A stretch of 64,000 nt of DNA from contig NZJX01000017.1 in assembly GCA_002692065.1 (NCBI GenBank), positions 18,922 through 82,921 of the forward strand, given 5' to 3'. Each line of letters opens with the position of its first letter. Position 1 is the stretch's first letter. The position numbers and the translations under genes were made by a program. This document shows, one piece after another, positions 20,678 to 30,990 of this stretch. The notes below the pieces were generated by a model that had not been told where the DNA came from, searched no databases, and worked only from the letters and a program-made list of their open reading frames with translations. This DNA comes from Flavobacteriales bacterium (GTDB lineage Bacteria; Bacteroidota; Bacteroidia; Flavobacteriales; UBA7430).

Positions 20678-21465
20678 AAAATTTTCAAATAAGATTAATT
20701 TCTTCAATTTTCTACTCTTTTATATTTATTTTATCAACTTTAAATTATTATACCTTTATTGCATTAATTGTTATAATATCAATGATCGCATGTTATGAAT
20801 TGAAAAGTATTTTTGAGTTAAATGAATTAAATTACAATTACCCTTTCACCATTTTTGTTGGTTTATCTCTTTTTTTTTTAATCATATCAGATTTTATCTC
20901 ATTTTCATATACTTTTTTGTTATTACTAATTTCTACCATTTTATCGCTATTGAAAACAAAAGCCCAATTATCATTTTATACTGGAATACTCTTCTCATTA
21001 AGTTATATTTTCATTCCTCTATCTTCAATAATACTTCTTGGATTTGTGTTTAATTCATCTTTTGAAAATAATACGATAATTTATATGCTTATATTAATTT
21101 GGTGTATGGATTCTTTTTCATACTTAACAGGGAAATTATTTGGTAAAAACAAAATTTTCAAAAATATATCTCCAAATAAAACTTTAGAGGGATATATTGG
21201 TGGGTTTATATTTACATTAATAACTGCATACATAATATCAAAGGAAAAAAGAATTAACCTTGATATTAGTTGGTATTTCTTATCAATATTAATATTTATT
21301 TCTTCGAATTTAGGAGATTTATTTATGTCAAAAATTAAAAGAATATTTGGAGTTAAAAATTCTGGCAAGTTAATCCCTGGACATGGAGGTATACTTGATA
21401 GAATTGACTCAATGCTAATTTCATTTCCATCAATTTATATTTATATAAAATTTTTAAGTTTATGA
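20674..21465 (+). CDS. cdsA: Phosphatidate cytidylyltransferase CdsA
   Basis: Polytopic membrane protein; SYLTGKLFGKNKIFKNISPNKTLEGYIGG; GDLFMSKIKRIFGVKNSGKLIPGHGGILDRIDS. Confidence 0.96.
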   Translation: MKNFQIRLISSIFYSFIFILSTLNYYTFIALIVIISMIACYELKSIFELNELNYNYPFTIFVGLSLFFLIISDFISFSYTFLLLLISTILSLLKTKAQLSFYTGILFSLSYIFIPLSSIILLGFVFNSSFENNTIIYMLILIWCMDSFSYLTGKLFGKNKIFKNISPNKTLEGYIGGFIFTLITAYIISKEKRINLDISWYFLSILIFISSNLGDLFMSKIKRIFGVKNSGKLIPGHGGILDRIDSMLISFPSIYIYIKFLSL

Positions 21466-22115
21466 GTTATATTCACAAAGAAGGTAAAAATATTATTTCT
21501 ATTTCCTTCTTGATCTACTTTATTATTATTCTAATTTGTTATTTTGTTTTTAATCATTACTTAATAAAAGTAACATGTTCAATATCAATTATTTTATTCT
21601 TAATTATTCAATTTTTTAGAAATCCTAAAAGAAAAAAAATAAAAAATGATAAATTTATAATTGCTCCTGCAGATGGGAAAGTTGTTGTCATAGAAGAAGT
21701 TTATGAAAATGAATTTTTTAAAGATAATAAAATTCAAATTTCAATTTTTATGTCACCTTTTAATGTTCATCTAAATAGATATCCTATATCAGGTAAAATA
21801 AAATATTTGAAATATCACCCTGGAAAATACTTTTTTGCTTGGAATCCAAAATCCTCTATTGAAAATGAGAGATTCTCTACTGTAATTGAGAGTAAATTTA
21901 AATTTTCAATTCTTATTCGACAAATTGCAGGTGCTTTTGCAAAAAGAATAATTAATTATTCTAAAATTAATAATTTAATTTCTCAGGGAGAGGAAATGGG
22001 ATTTATTAAATTTGGTTCAAGAGTTGATATTATTTTACCAAAAAATATCAAAATAAATGTAAATTTAAATGATAGAACCTGCGCTGGCGAAACTGTAATA
22101 GCTGAAATTTTATAA
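21462..22115 (+). CDS. psd: Phosphatidylserine decarboxylase family protein
   Basis: APADGKVVVIEEV, ISIFMSPFNVHLNRYPISG, MGFIKFGSRVDIILP. Confidence 0.94.
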   Translation: MSYIHKEGKNIISISFLIYFIIILICYFVFNHYLIKVTCSISIILFLIIQFFRNPKRKKIKNDKFIIAPADGKVVVIEEVYENEFFKDNKIQISIFMSPFNVHLNRYPISGKIKYLKYHPGKYFFAWNPKSSIENERFSTVIESKFKFSILIRQIAGAFAKRIINYSKINNLISQGEEMGFIKFGSRVDIILPKNIKINVNLNDRTCAGETVIAEIL

Positions 22116-22816
22116 TATTTTTAACAATTCATTTAAATCTGAAATTTTATATTTTATTTTTTTTATTTCTGATTTATTATAATCATTAAATTTTATTTTA
22201 CTTGGAGTAAATAATATTGATCTAATTCCAATTGATTCAGCTGAGAGACAGTCAATATGTGGATTATCTCCAATCATTATGCACTCTTTTACATCAATCC
22301 CTAGCAAATTTAATGCATAATCAAATATTCTCCTATCTGGTTTGAGATATCCAGCTGACTCAGATGTAATTATCTTATCAAAATATTTCATCAAATTTGA
22401 ATTTTTAAGTTTTGTATATTGAACTTCCTCAAATCCATTGGTAATTATATGTAAATTATATTTTTCATAGAGATTATCTAAAACATTATGACAATTTGGA
22501 AAAACATATTTTTTTTCGGAGTATTTTTAACATAAAAGTTAGCTAATTTAAAACTTAAGCTTTTATCATAAATTGAAAAAAAATTTAAAACTTTTTCAAA
22601 TCTTGAATCTCTTAAAAAATTTTTTGAAATTTCTCCTTTACGATATTTATCCCACAAATCATTATTAATCTTTTTGTATACCTTATAAAATATTTTAAAA
22701 TTTATTCGATAATCAATTAAATACTCCTGAAATAATTCTTCTAAAGATATTTTAGAATTTTTTTCAAAATCCCATAGTGTATGATCAAGGTCAAAAAAAA
22801 TATGTTTTATTTTCAT
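22110..22816 (-). CDS. YjjG-like HAD hydrolase, apparent 1-nt frameshift at an A8 tract (22509-22516)
   Basis: ORFs 22478..22816 (MKIKHIFFDLDHTLWDFEKNS...) and 22110..22394 (...SESAGYLKPDRRIFDYAL...IGDNPHIDC). Adding one A gives TPKKKYVFPNCHNVLDNLYEKYNLHIITNGFEEVQYTKLKNSNLMKYFDKIITSE, a continuous HAD protein. Confidence 0.85.
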
Positions 22817-22817
22817 T

Positions 22818-23252
22818 TTAATATTTATAAAAAATTAATGATAATAAAAAAGACCAAAATATTATAAATACAGACATCAAAATAATTACCTTCTTCTTTT
22901 CTTTTTCATAAAACTTGGCTGCCAAAAATGATCCAACTGGAATTGACATTATTACAGGAGAAAAAAAAGCAATACCATAAAGACCATATTTTTTCACAAT
23001 AGAAACATAAAATCTATTTTTTTTTGTGAATCTTTTCTTATTATTTTTTTTTAAAAAAATTAGATTAACAATTTTTAAAATTTGGGCACTAAAATTATAA
23101 AAAACAATTACCCCAAAAATTCCACCTAAACTAGTTACAATAATTGTTTCCATAAATGTAAAGTTAAATTTAGAACTAAATGCTATCATAGGAGCAAATA
23201 AGAACTTAACTGAACTAATAAAAAATAGACTTATATATTTACCTATATTCAT
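22818..23252 (-). CDS. Small integral membrane protein, possibly small multidrug export family
   Basis: Multiple hydrophobic segments; KKYGLYGIAFFSPVIMSIPVGSFLAAKFY. Confidence 0.5.
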   Translation of the reverse strand: MNIGKYISLFFISSVKFLFAPMIAFSSKFNFTFMETIIVTSLGGIFGVIVFYNFSAQILKIVNLIFLKKNNKKRFTKKNRFYVSIVKKYGLYGIAFFSPVIMSIPVGSFLAAKFYEKEKKKVIILMSVFIIFWSFLLSLIFYKY

Positions 23253-24142
23253 TTGTATAAAAGTTTAAGAAAAAATGGCAGCTTATTAATTTTGATATTA
23301 TAATAGGGCTGAACTTTAGCTCCAAAACTTCTGTAAAATCTTAATAAATTATTATTATTACTTCCTTCAAAATCAAATATTTTATTTGAGTTTGAGTTTT
23401 TTTGAATAACTAGATCTAACAAAAATGGAATCAAACCGTTTTTTCTACCAAATTCTGTATTTCCTGAAAATAAAAAAATTATTCTTGTACTAGTGTGAAG
23501 TAAGAATACTCCGGCCAAGGGAACATTATTTTCATCTTTACATAAAATTATTTGACCAACTGACTTCTCAAAAGATTTTTCCATTAATAATTGTAAATTT
23601 TGATAATCATGATTTTCAAATTTATATTTATTGTTATTTTTAAATAAATTAATAATAATTTTAGGAGAGCAATTGAATACTATATTTTTTTTTACAAATT
23701 TATGTTTTTTTAAATTTCTCTTTAAATTTTTAGAGTAAAATTGTTTGATTTTTTTGTAATCGTCATTGAGATTTAAAATACAATTTGTCTTTTTTATAAA
23801 GTTACTTGAACAAATATTTGCATAATTTATATTTAGATTAACTAATTTGTAATATTTAGGGATGGCTTCAATAAAATCATTTACTTTATTTAAGTTTTTT
23901 TCAGATCTTGAAAAAATACCTAGTTGTTGAATCCAAAAAGGATTTAAAGAATAATGAATAAAAAAAAAATTTGATGGTAAAGGAAATACTGCCTCATAGT
24001 CTCCCAAAACTAAAGCATTCCAATTTTTTGATACAATGTCAAGATACCACGATAATGCATATGGTAAATAATTAACTGAATTAACTATGCAATTATCCCA
24101 CTTAATTTTATCTATTTGATAGTTTTTGTAAAACTTTATCAT
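23249..24142 (-). CDS. FemAB/GNAT-like acyltransferase
   Basis: YALSWYLDIVSKNWNALVLGDYEAVFPLP; VPLAGVFLLHTSTRIIFLFSGNTEFGRKNGLIPFLLDLVIQ; FDFEGS...FYRSFGA. Confidence 0.7.
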   Translation of the reverse strand: MIKFYKNYQIDKIKWDNCIVNSVNYLPYALSWYLDIVSKNWNALVLGDYEAVFPLPSNFFFIHYSLNPFWIQQLGIFSRSEKNLNKVNDFIEAIPKYYKLVNLNINYANICSSNFIKKTNCILNLNDDYKKIKQFYSKNLKRNLKKHKFVKKNIVFNCSPKIIINLFKNNNKYKFENHDYQNLQLLMEKSFEKSVGQIILCKDENNVPLAGVFLLHTSTRIIFLFSGNTEFGRKNGLIPFLLDLVIQKNSNSNKIFDFEGSNNNNLLRFYRSFGAKVQPYYNIKINKLPFFLKLLYK

Positions 24143-25443
24143 TTTGACAACTCTTTTATTGAAAATTCAAAAATATCTTTCCATCCTTCCCATTCATCCA
24201 TATCACACAACGAATGATTATGCCATATACTTATATAATTACCATTAACCTTTTTTAATATTGATATTATATTTTTTATTGAATATTTTGCTTCCTCTAC
24301 ATTTAATTTCATGTAGTTATTTAAAGTTCCATCCATTACAACAAAAGGTTTTATTAGTAAATCTGTTTCTTTTTCATTTTCTAGATCATAAAAATAGTAA
24401 GGAAGTGAGGTCCCAGCTCTAAATCCAAAGTGAGATGCATAACCCATAGAATAATCTTCTTTGATTCCCAACTTTATTAAATTTTGGTATGTCAGAGGAA
24501 GATTGAGCTTTAAAAAATGTTGTCTACTTTTTTTAATTTTTCTTTTAACTATATTAGAGAGTCTATCTAATTCGTTTTTTTTTATATATATCGAACGATT
24601 TGAATTATACGAAAAATGAATACCTACATTAAAATAATCTGAAGTACTTTGAATTAATTCGATAAATCTCTTATTATAAAAAGGTATATTTTTATCATAC
24701 TTACTAAAATCTGCTAATAAAAAAAAATATATAAATTCAATATTATATTTTTTTGATATTTTCAGTAAATAGTCAAAATTATCATAAGGATCAGATAATT
24801 TATTTGTTAATACTTTTAATTGCAATTTAATTTTTTCAAAATCAAACTTTACAAATGACTTAAATAACTTCCAAATTCCCCTAAAAAATCCAATTTCTTT
24901 AAATAGGAATGCATGATCAACATCAATTGTATTTATATGATTAAATCTTCTTTGAGGAAATTTAAAATCAGGGTAAAATGATTCAATTAAAAGCTTTAAT
25001 TCATTTATCCAAAGCTCAACGATAGGTAATTTTAAAAAACTATTTTTGAAAGCTAAACTATTTTTTGCTGGAAATCTCTTATGATTATCTTTAATATGAG
25101 GTAAATATTCTTCATATCTTGACAACATATAAAATATACAGGCAAAAATATCAAATGGTAACGAACCTGTTTCATTTGTATGAAAAAATATTTTTATTTT
25201 TTTCCATGATGATACTTCAATATTTAAATTTGAGATTTTATTTTGAAATAAAATATCAGATGAATAAAAAAATAACTCATCTTTTATTCTATTTTTTGAA
25301 TATGAAATCTTGAGTCCTTTATGAGAAGTAAAATAATTCTTATCATTTGTAATCTCAATTTTTGTATTCATAAAGTTAGTGAATACCATTTTGAAAGTAT
25401 AGTTTATCCTCTGAGTTATTTCATCTGTAAATATTAAAATCAT
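24139..25443 (-). CDS. Polysaccharide deacetylase-like family protein
   Basis: NTIDVDHAFLFKE; YNVGIHFSYNSN-type core; YSMGYASHFGFRAGTSLPYYFYDL; ISIWHNHSL. Confidence 0.8.
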   Translation of the reverse strand: MILIFTDEITQRINYTFKMVFTNFMNTKIEITNDKNYFTSHKGLKISYSKNRIKDELFFYSSDILFQNKISNLNIEVSSWKKIKIFFHTNETGSLPFDIFACIFYMLSRYEEYLPHIKDNHKRFPAKNSLAFKNSFLKLPIVELWINELKLLIESFYPDFKFPQRRFNHINTIDVDHAFLFKEIGFFRGIWKLFKSFVKFDFEKIKLQLKVLTNKLSDPYDNFDYLLKISKKYNIEFIYFFLLADFSKYDKNIPFYNKRFIELIQSTSDYFNVGIHFSYNSNRSIYIKKNELDRLSNIVKRKIKKSRQHFLKLNLPLTYQNLIKLGIKEDYSMGYASHFGFRAGTSLPYYFYDLENEKETDLLIKPFVVMDGTLNNYMKLNVEEAKYSIKNIISILKKVNGNYISIWHNHSLCDMDEWEGWKDIFEFSIKELSK

Positions 25444-26570
25444 CTAATTTCATCAATTATTTTATCGCATATAAAATTAGCGCTATTTCCATTACCAAAT
25501 AATTTTTGGAATTTTAATTTATTATTTAAAAGTTCTTCGTATGATTTAACAAAAGTTTCAAATCTTAAATCCCATAAAACTGAACTACCATTCTCTAAAA
25601 TCTCAATCCATTCAGTTTCATTTCTAATTATAATTGAAGGTTTTTCTAATAAATATGCTTCCTTCTGAACACCACCTGAATCTGTTATTACCAAATCACA
25701 ATTTTTAATTATTGAAATCATTTCAGTGTAGGAAATTGGATCAATAATTTTGAAAAATTTATGACTCAGTAAATAATTATATTTATTGTTACCGAAAAAT
25801 AATTTAAAATATTTTTTAGTTCGAGGATGAATTGGAAAAAAAAGAGTTTTTTTAAATTTCTCAGAAAACTTTACTAATGAATCTACTATTTTTTTTAATC
25901 TATTTTTATTGTTAGTGTTTGATTTTCTATGAAATGTTAATAAGCAAAAATTCTTTAATTTATATCTATTTAAAATATTTTTATTTTTTTTAGTAACATT
26001 ATGTAAAAGATTATCATACATAACATCACCGGATAAATAAACTTTCTTATTTGTCATTGAACAACTGCCTTTTGAGTGAGAAATTCCTTCAATTTCCAAA
26101 TTTTTAATTGAGGATTTCGTGGGACAAAATAAAATACTAGATAGATGATCAGTGAAAATTCTATTAAGTTCCTCAGGCATATTTTTATCATAAGATCTTA
26201 GTCCAGCCTCAACATGTAAGAGTTTAATATTTAATTTTGACGCTATATATGCTCCAGCAAATGTTGAATTTGTATCTCCATACACTAACATTGCATTTGG
26301 TTTTTCTTTTTTAACTATTTCTTCTAAATTAAAAATTATTTGGAATAGGGGTGATATTTTATGTTTAGGATCAAGTTTAAATTCATATTTAGGTAATGTC
26401 AGATTAATTTCTTCATAAAAAATTTCAGACATTTTTTCATCATAATGCTGTCCTGTATGAACGATAATCTCATTTATCAAATTGTTAAAATTACTTCTAA
26501 TTTCTTTACTTAATGAAAATGACTTAATAATCTGAGGTCTAGTTCCTACTATAGTTAAAATTTTGATCAT
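25440..26570 (-). CDS. wecB: UDP-N-acetylglucosamine 2-epimerase (non-hydrolyzing)
   Basis: VGTRPQIIK, HTGQHYDEKMSEIFYEE, VYGDTNSTFAGA, LLHVEAGLRSYDKNMPEELNR, ITDSGGVQKEAYLLEKP. Confidence 0.95.
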   Translation of the reverse strand: MIKILTIVGTRPQIIKSFSLSKEIRSNFNNLINEIIVHTGQHYDEKMSEIFYEEINLTLPKYEFKLDPKHKISPLFQIIFNLEEIVKKEKPNAMLVYGDTNSTFAGAYIASKLNIKLLHVEAGLRSYDKNMPEELNRIFTDHLSSILFCPTKSSIKNLEIEGISHSKGSCSMTNKKVYLSGDVMYDNLLHNVTKKNKNILNRYKLKNFCLLTFHRKSNTNNKNRLKKIVDSLVKFSEKFKKTLFFPIHPRTKKYFKLFFGNNKYNYLLSHKFFKIIDPISYTEMISIIKNCDLVITDSGGVQKEAYLLEKPSIIIRNETEWIEILENGSSVLWDLRFETFVKSYEELLNNKLKFQKLFGNGNSANFICDKIIDEIR

Positions 26571-26629
26571 ATTGATTGATGTTCAATACCTATGAAAGAC
26601 AGGTAAATAAATATCAAAACTAAAGATAT

Positions 26630-26875
26630 TTAATTCAAATTTTTTGATAATTTAGATTTCAAATTGGAAGCTTTATTCTTGTGAATAACTCCTTTTTTAA
26701 CTAGCTTATCAATCTTTGAAACTAAAAGAGGATACATTTTAGTAAGTTTAGATTTATCATCCTCGTTCCTCATATCTTTTAATGAATTTCTCATTGTTTT
26801 GTGGTAAAACTTATTACTTAAAGTTTTACTTTTATCTGATCTAATTCTTCTCAATGTTGATTTAAGGTTTGCCAT
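26630..26875 (-). CDS. rpsT: 30S ribosomal protein S20
   Basis: MANLKSTLRRIRSDKSKTLSNKFYHKTMRNSLKDM; start moved from 26935 to 26875 because the longer ORF runs into tRNA-Glu. Confidence 0.95.
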   Translation of the reverse strand: MANLKSTLRRIRSDKSKTLSNKFYHKTMRNSLKDMRNEDDKSKLTKMYPLLVSKIDKLVKKGVIHKNKASNLKSKLSKNLN

Positions 26876-26890
26876 ATATATATATTTTAG

Positions 26891-26962
26891 TAGTCCGTAG
26901 GGGAATCGAACCCCTGTTGCATGGATGAAAACCATGAGTCCTAACCACTAGACGAACGGACC
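26891..26962 (-). tRNA. tRNA-Glu (TTC)
   Basis: GGTCCGTTCGTCTAGTGGTTAGGACTCATGGTTTTCATCCATGCAACAGGGGTTCGATTCCCCTACGGACTA folds as a cloverleaf; anticodon TTC. Confidence 0.97.
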
Positions 26963-27042
26963 TAATAAAGTGCGTGCAAATCTAATTAGAAAATTTAAAC
27001 TCTCAAAATATAAATGTAAATTTTAGCTTAAATCACTCATGA

Positions 27043-28518
27043 TTAATAGGATTTAGCAAATAAAACTCTTTTTTTAGAAGGAAGTCCAGTTAAAATACAT
27101 TTTCCAATTTCTAATTTACTATCAATTGGAATACACCTAATTGTAGCTTTTAACTTTTGCTTAATCAGTTCTTCAGTTTGTTTAGTACCATCCCAGTGAC
27201 AGGAGAAAAAACCTCCCTTACTTTTAAGAAGCTTTTCAAATGTCTTAAAATCATCCACTTTAGTTATATTAGAATCTCTGAATTTTTGTGCATTTTGAAA
27301 TAAATTATTTTGAATTTCACTTAGTAAATTTTTGATAATTTCTTCAAAGTTATCAATATTTATATATATTTTTTCAAAATTATCTCTTCTGAATATTTCA
27401 ATTAAATTTTTACTTATATCTCTTGGACCTAATGTAATTCTTAAAGGAACTCCCTTTAATTCATATTGATTAAATTTCCAACCTGGTTTATAATTTTTAT
27501 TGTCATCATATTTAACCCTCACTCCATTTTTTATCAATTTTTCTTTGATTTCTTTTGCTATTTTGTCAATATGATTAAATTCTTCATCTGATTTGAACAC
27601 AGGAACAATTACAACCTGCCAAGGAGCAAGATTTGGGGGAAGAACTAAACCTTTATCATCAGAATGTGTCATAACCAGAGCCCCCATCAATCTTGTTGAA
27701 ACTCCCCATGATGTAGCCCAAACGTAGTCTGTACTTCCATCTTTTTTTTGGAATTTGACATCAAAAGCTTTTGCAAAATTTTGTCCAAGAAAATGAGATG
27801 TTCCAGCTTGTAATGCTTTCCCGTCCTGCATCAAAGCTTCTATACAAAATGTTTCAACTGCTCCAGCAAATCTTTCAGATTCAGATTTAGTTCCCTTTAT
27901 TACTGGTATTGCCATGAATTTTTCAACAAAATCAGCATATAAATCACATATTTTCCGTGACTCTTCAAGAGCTTCATTTTTACTTTCATGAGCTGTATGT
28001 CCTTCTTGCCATAAAAATTCAGATGTTCTTAAAAATAGTCTTGTTCTCATTTCCCATCTTACGACATTTGCCCATTGATTTAGTAAAATTGGTAAATCTC
28101 TATAAGATTGGATCCATTTTCTAAAAGAATCCCAAATTATAGTTTCTGATGTTGGTCTAACTATCAGTTCTTCGTCTAATTTTGAATTTTCATCAACAAC
28201 TATTTTATCAGATTTGTCATCTTTTTTTAATCTATAATGAGTTACAACTGCACACTCTTTTGCAAAACCATCAATATGAGATGCTTCTTTACTAAAAAAT
28301 GATTTTGGAATGAATAAAGGAAAATAAGCATTCAAATGACCTGTTTCTTTAAATTTCTTATCTAATTCTGATTGAATTTTTTCCCAAATAGCATAACCAT
28401 AAGGTTTAATAACCATACAACCTCTTACATTAGAGTTCTCAGCTAAATCAGCCATTAAGATAAGTTCATTATACCATTTGGAATAATCATTTTCTTTACT
28501 AGTAAGCTTCTTGACCAT
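27043..28518 (-). CDS. proS: Prolyl-tRNA synthetase
   Basis: [60 protein letters not shown]. Confidence 0.97.
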   Translation of the reverse strand: MVKKLTSKENDYSKWYNELILMADLAENSNVRGCMVIKPYGYAIWEKIQSELDKKFKETGHLNAYFPLFIPKSFFSKEASHIDGFAKECAVVTHYRLKKDDKSDKIVVDENSKLDEELIVRPTSETIIWDSFRKWIQSYRDLPILLNQWANVVRWEMRTRLFLRTSEFLWQEGHTAHESKNEALEESRKICDLYADFVEKFMAIPVIKGTKSESERFAGAVETFCIEALMQDGKALQAGTSHFLGQNFAKAFDVKFQKKDGSTDYVWATSWGVSTRLMGALVMTHSDDKGLVLPPNLAPWQVVIVPVFKSDEEFNHIDKIAKEIKEKLIKNGVRVKYDDNKNYKPGWKFNQYELKGVPLRITLGPRDISKNLIEIFRRDNFEKIYINIDNFEEIIKNLLSEIQNNLFQNAQKFRDSNITKVDDFKTFEKLLKSKGGFFSCHWDGTKQTEELIKQKLKATIRCIPIDSKLEIGKCILTGLPSKKRVLFAKSY

Positions 28519-28622
28519 AATTTATTAATTTAAAATATGTTAAAAATCTGTTAAACTATAATAAATGAAAGAGAATATTTAGTATCTTTTTCATAAATTT
28601 GTAAAAAGTCAAACACAAATCT

Positions 28623-29525
28623 ATGAAAACTCTTTTAAATATTTTTTTGATAATAAATATATTAACCAATGCTAAAGTTTTTAGTCAAGAGAAGAATTGG
28701 TATTCTGATGACTTATATTACAATCCCTTGGAAAAAAAAATTAATTATATTAGAATTATTCAAAATAATGATGATTTTAAAGAAGATATAGATTCAACTG
28801 ATTACAAATCATCTTACACTGATCGAATTAATAGATTTGAAAGAGATAATCCTTTATATTATCATGATGAAAATAATTCAAGTAATTTTTATGACCCTTC
28901 TTACAGTAACTGGGGTTGGAATAACTGGGGTTGGAATAACTGGGGTTGGAACAACTGGGGATGGAATATGGGTCTGGGTTGGAATAACTGGGGTTGGAAT
29001 ATGGGTTTAGGTTGGAACAACTGGGGATGGAATATGGGGCTAGGTTGGAACAACTGGGGATGGAATATGGGGCTAGGTTGGAACAACTGGGGATGGAATA
29101 TGGGTTTAGGTTGGAATTTAGGTTTATATGACATGTGGAACATGAATAGCTTTGGCCTAACTGATAATTATAACTATGGACCAAGAAGATCATTTTCAAA
29201 TAATATTCCAAATTTTTCATCACATTCTAGAAAATATTTTACAAATAATGGTCAAGTTCAGAGAAATTTATCAAAAAATACTAATTCCAGTGAAATATAT
29301 AATAAACCTAATTCAAAATATTTAAGAAACAATACTAATAACATCAATAAAAAAAATATTCTTAAATCAAAAAAAAACCAAAGTAAATCAAACAGCTTTA
29401 GGCCTTCCAACAAGAAAAATTATAATAATAGAAACAATTTTAAATCTAATAGATCAAATAATTTTAATTCTGGAAGATCAGGTAATTTCAATTCCAGACC
29501 TTCAAGATCTTTTAGACCTAGATAA
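28623..29525 (+). CDS. Secreted Trp/Gly/Asn repeat protein
   Basis: Signal peptide; core (GWNNWGWNMGL)n; Asn/Ser/Arg-rich low-complexity C-terminus (GRSGNFNSRPSRSFRPR). Confidence 0.85.
   Translation: MKTLLNIFLIINILTNAKVFSQEKNWYSDDLYYNPLEKKINYIRIIQNNDDFKEDIDSTDYKSSYTDRINRFERDNPLYYHDENNSSNFYDPSYSNWGWNNWGWNNWGWNNWGWNMGLGWNNWGWNMGLGWNNWGWNMGLGWNNWGWNMGLGWNNWGWNMGLGWNLGLYDMWNMNSFGLTDNYNYGPRRSFSNNIPNFSSHSRKYFTNNGQVQRNLSKNTNSSEIYNKPNSKYLRNNTNNINKKNILKSKKNQSKSNSFRPSNKKNYNNRNNFKSNRSNNFNSGRSGNFNSRPSRSFRPR
28908..29127 (+). repeat. In-frame tandem repeat encoding WNNWGWNMGLG units (33 bp) preceded by shorter WNNWG units
   Basis: Repeated 'ggttggaacaactggggatggaatatgggg/tctag' with minor synonymous drift. 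Confidence 0.92.
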
Positions 29526-29540
29526 TAATAACCAATTAAA

Positions 29541-30989
29541 ATGAAAAAATACTTTTTGTTAATATCATCTGTTTTAATTTCTCAATTTATAAATGGTCAA
29601 TATCATATAGATGCATTAAGATTTTCTAAAGAAACACTTAATGGTACTGCAAGATTTATGTCTATGGGTGGTGCCTTTGGTTCTTTAGGTGGAAATCCAT
29701 CAGCACTAAATTTTAATCCAGCTGGAGTATCAGTCTACACAAGTAGTGAATTTTCATTTAGCTTTGATTTTTCTGATATTGAAACATCTACTAAATTTCA
29801 TAATACAAATGTCTTAAGTGTTGATTCTAAAAATTCAATTCCAAATTTGAATTACATAAGTGCTAATATCTTTGATCCAAACGAATTTGGTGATTGGAAT
29901 AGATTAAATTTTGCAATTGGATACAATAAGTTGGATGATTACAATGAAACCACATATATACTTGCAAACCAAAACGAACACTCTTTAGCAAGTAATTTTC
30001 TAAATAATGCTCAAGGTTATTACCCAGAAAACTTAAACTTATTTAATGAACTACTAGCTTTTAATACTTATTTGATTGATACTATTTCGGGAAATAATTC
30101 AACTTACTTTTCATATGTTGATCCATTAAGTGAAAAAAATCAATCATATTATTCTATTAAATCTGGTCAAAAAAATGAATTCTATCTTACTTTTGGATCA
30201 GCATACAAGGATAAGCTTTTCATGGGAATGACAATTGGCTTTCCATGGATTCAATTTAATCAATTTAGTAATATCTCTGAATATTTCATAAATGATTCAG
30301 TAGATTCTACTAATTCGAATAATATTGAATCTTTCTCCTATAATTCTAATCTTTGGGTATCAGGTTCAGGAATTAATTTAAAATTAGGACTAATCTATCA
30401 AATTGATGAGAACCTCCGATATGGATTTGCTATTCATACTCCTACTGCATTTCAGATTCAAGAAGAATTCTCGTCTAGATTAATTACCTCCTTTCAAAAT
30501 AATATTTTTGAATCTGAATCAGGTTTAGGTTTTTTTGATTATGACCTGTCAACTCCATTTAAAATTATGAATAGTGTATCTTACATATTTGATAAAAAAG
30601 CAATTTTATCAATAGACTATGAGTATTTAGATTATTCAAGTTTAAATTTAAACTCTGATTTTTATAGCCTGTCTGAATCAAATCAGGATATTACTTACTA
30701 TTACTCAGTCGCATCAAATATCAGAATAGGTGGAGAATTTAGAATTCACCCACAATTTAGTCTTAGGGGAGGTTATGCGTATTACGGCAGTCCATTTCTT
30801 GGAATGAGTGAGAGAAACATAGAAGTTTTTTCTTTTGGGGGTGGTCTAAGAATCAATCAATATTTTTTGGATTTTGCAGTTGTAAACTCATTTAACGAAG
30901 ATATTTTTAGTTTGTATAATTCAGCACCAAATTCAAGTATAACTACATCAAAAAATCAAATAACTTGGACAGCTGGTTTTAAGTTTTAA
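29541..30989 (+). CDS. OmpP1/FadL-type outer membrane beta-barrel protein
   Basis: Signal peptide; RFMSMGGAFGSLGGNPSALNFNPAGVSVYTSSEFSFS; RGGYAYYGSPF; terminal aromatic WTAGFKF. Confidence 0.88.
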   Translation: MKKYFLLISSVLISQFINGQYHIDALRFSKETLNGTARFMSMGGAFGSLGGNPSALNFNPAGVSVYTSSEFSFSFDFSDIETSTKFHNTNVLSVDSKNSIPNLNYISANIFDPNEFGDWNRLNFAIGYNKLDDYNETTYILANQNEHSLASNFLNNAQGYYPENLNLFNELLAFNTYLIDTISGNNSTYFSYVDPLSEKNQSYYSIKSGQKNEFYLTFGSAYKDKLFMGMTIGFPWIQFNQFSNISEYFINDSVDSTNSNNIESFSYNSNLWVSGSGINLKLGLIYQIDENLRYGFAIHTPTAFQIQEEFSSRLITSFQNNIFESESGLGFFDYDLSTPFKIMNSVSYIFDKKAILSIDYEYLDYSSLNLNSDFYSLSESNQDITYYYSVASNIRIGGEFRIHPQFSLRGGYAYYGSPFLGMSERNIEVFSFGGGLRINQYFLDFAVVNSFNEDIFSLYNSAPNSSITTSKNQITWTAGFKF

Positions 30990-30990
30990 A

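Noticed and set aside
28828-29223. Minus-strand ORFs 28828..29223 and 28901..29143 (Pro/Ser/Phe/Gln repeats)
   Set aside because: Reverse-complement shadows of the GWNNWGWN repeat, which lacks stops on both strands.
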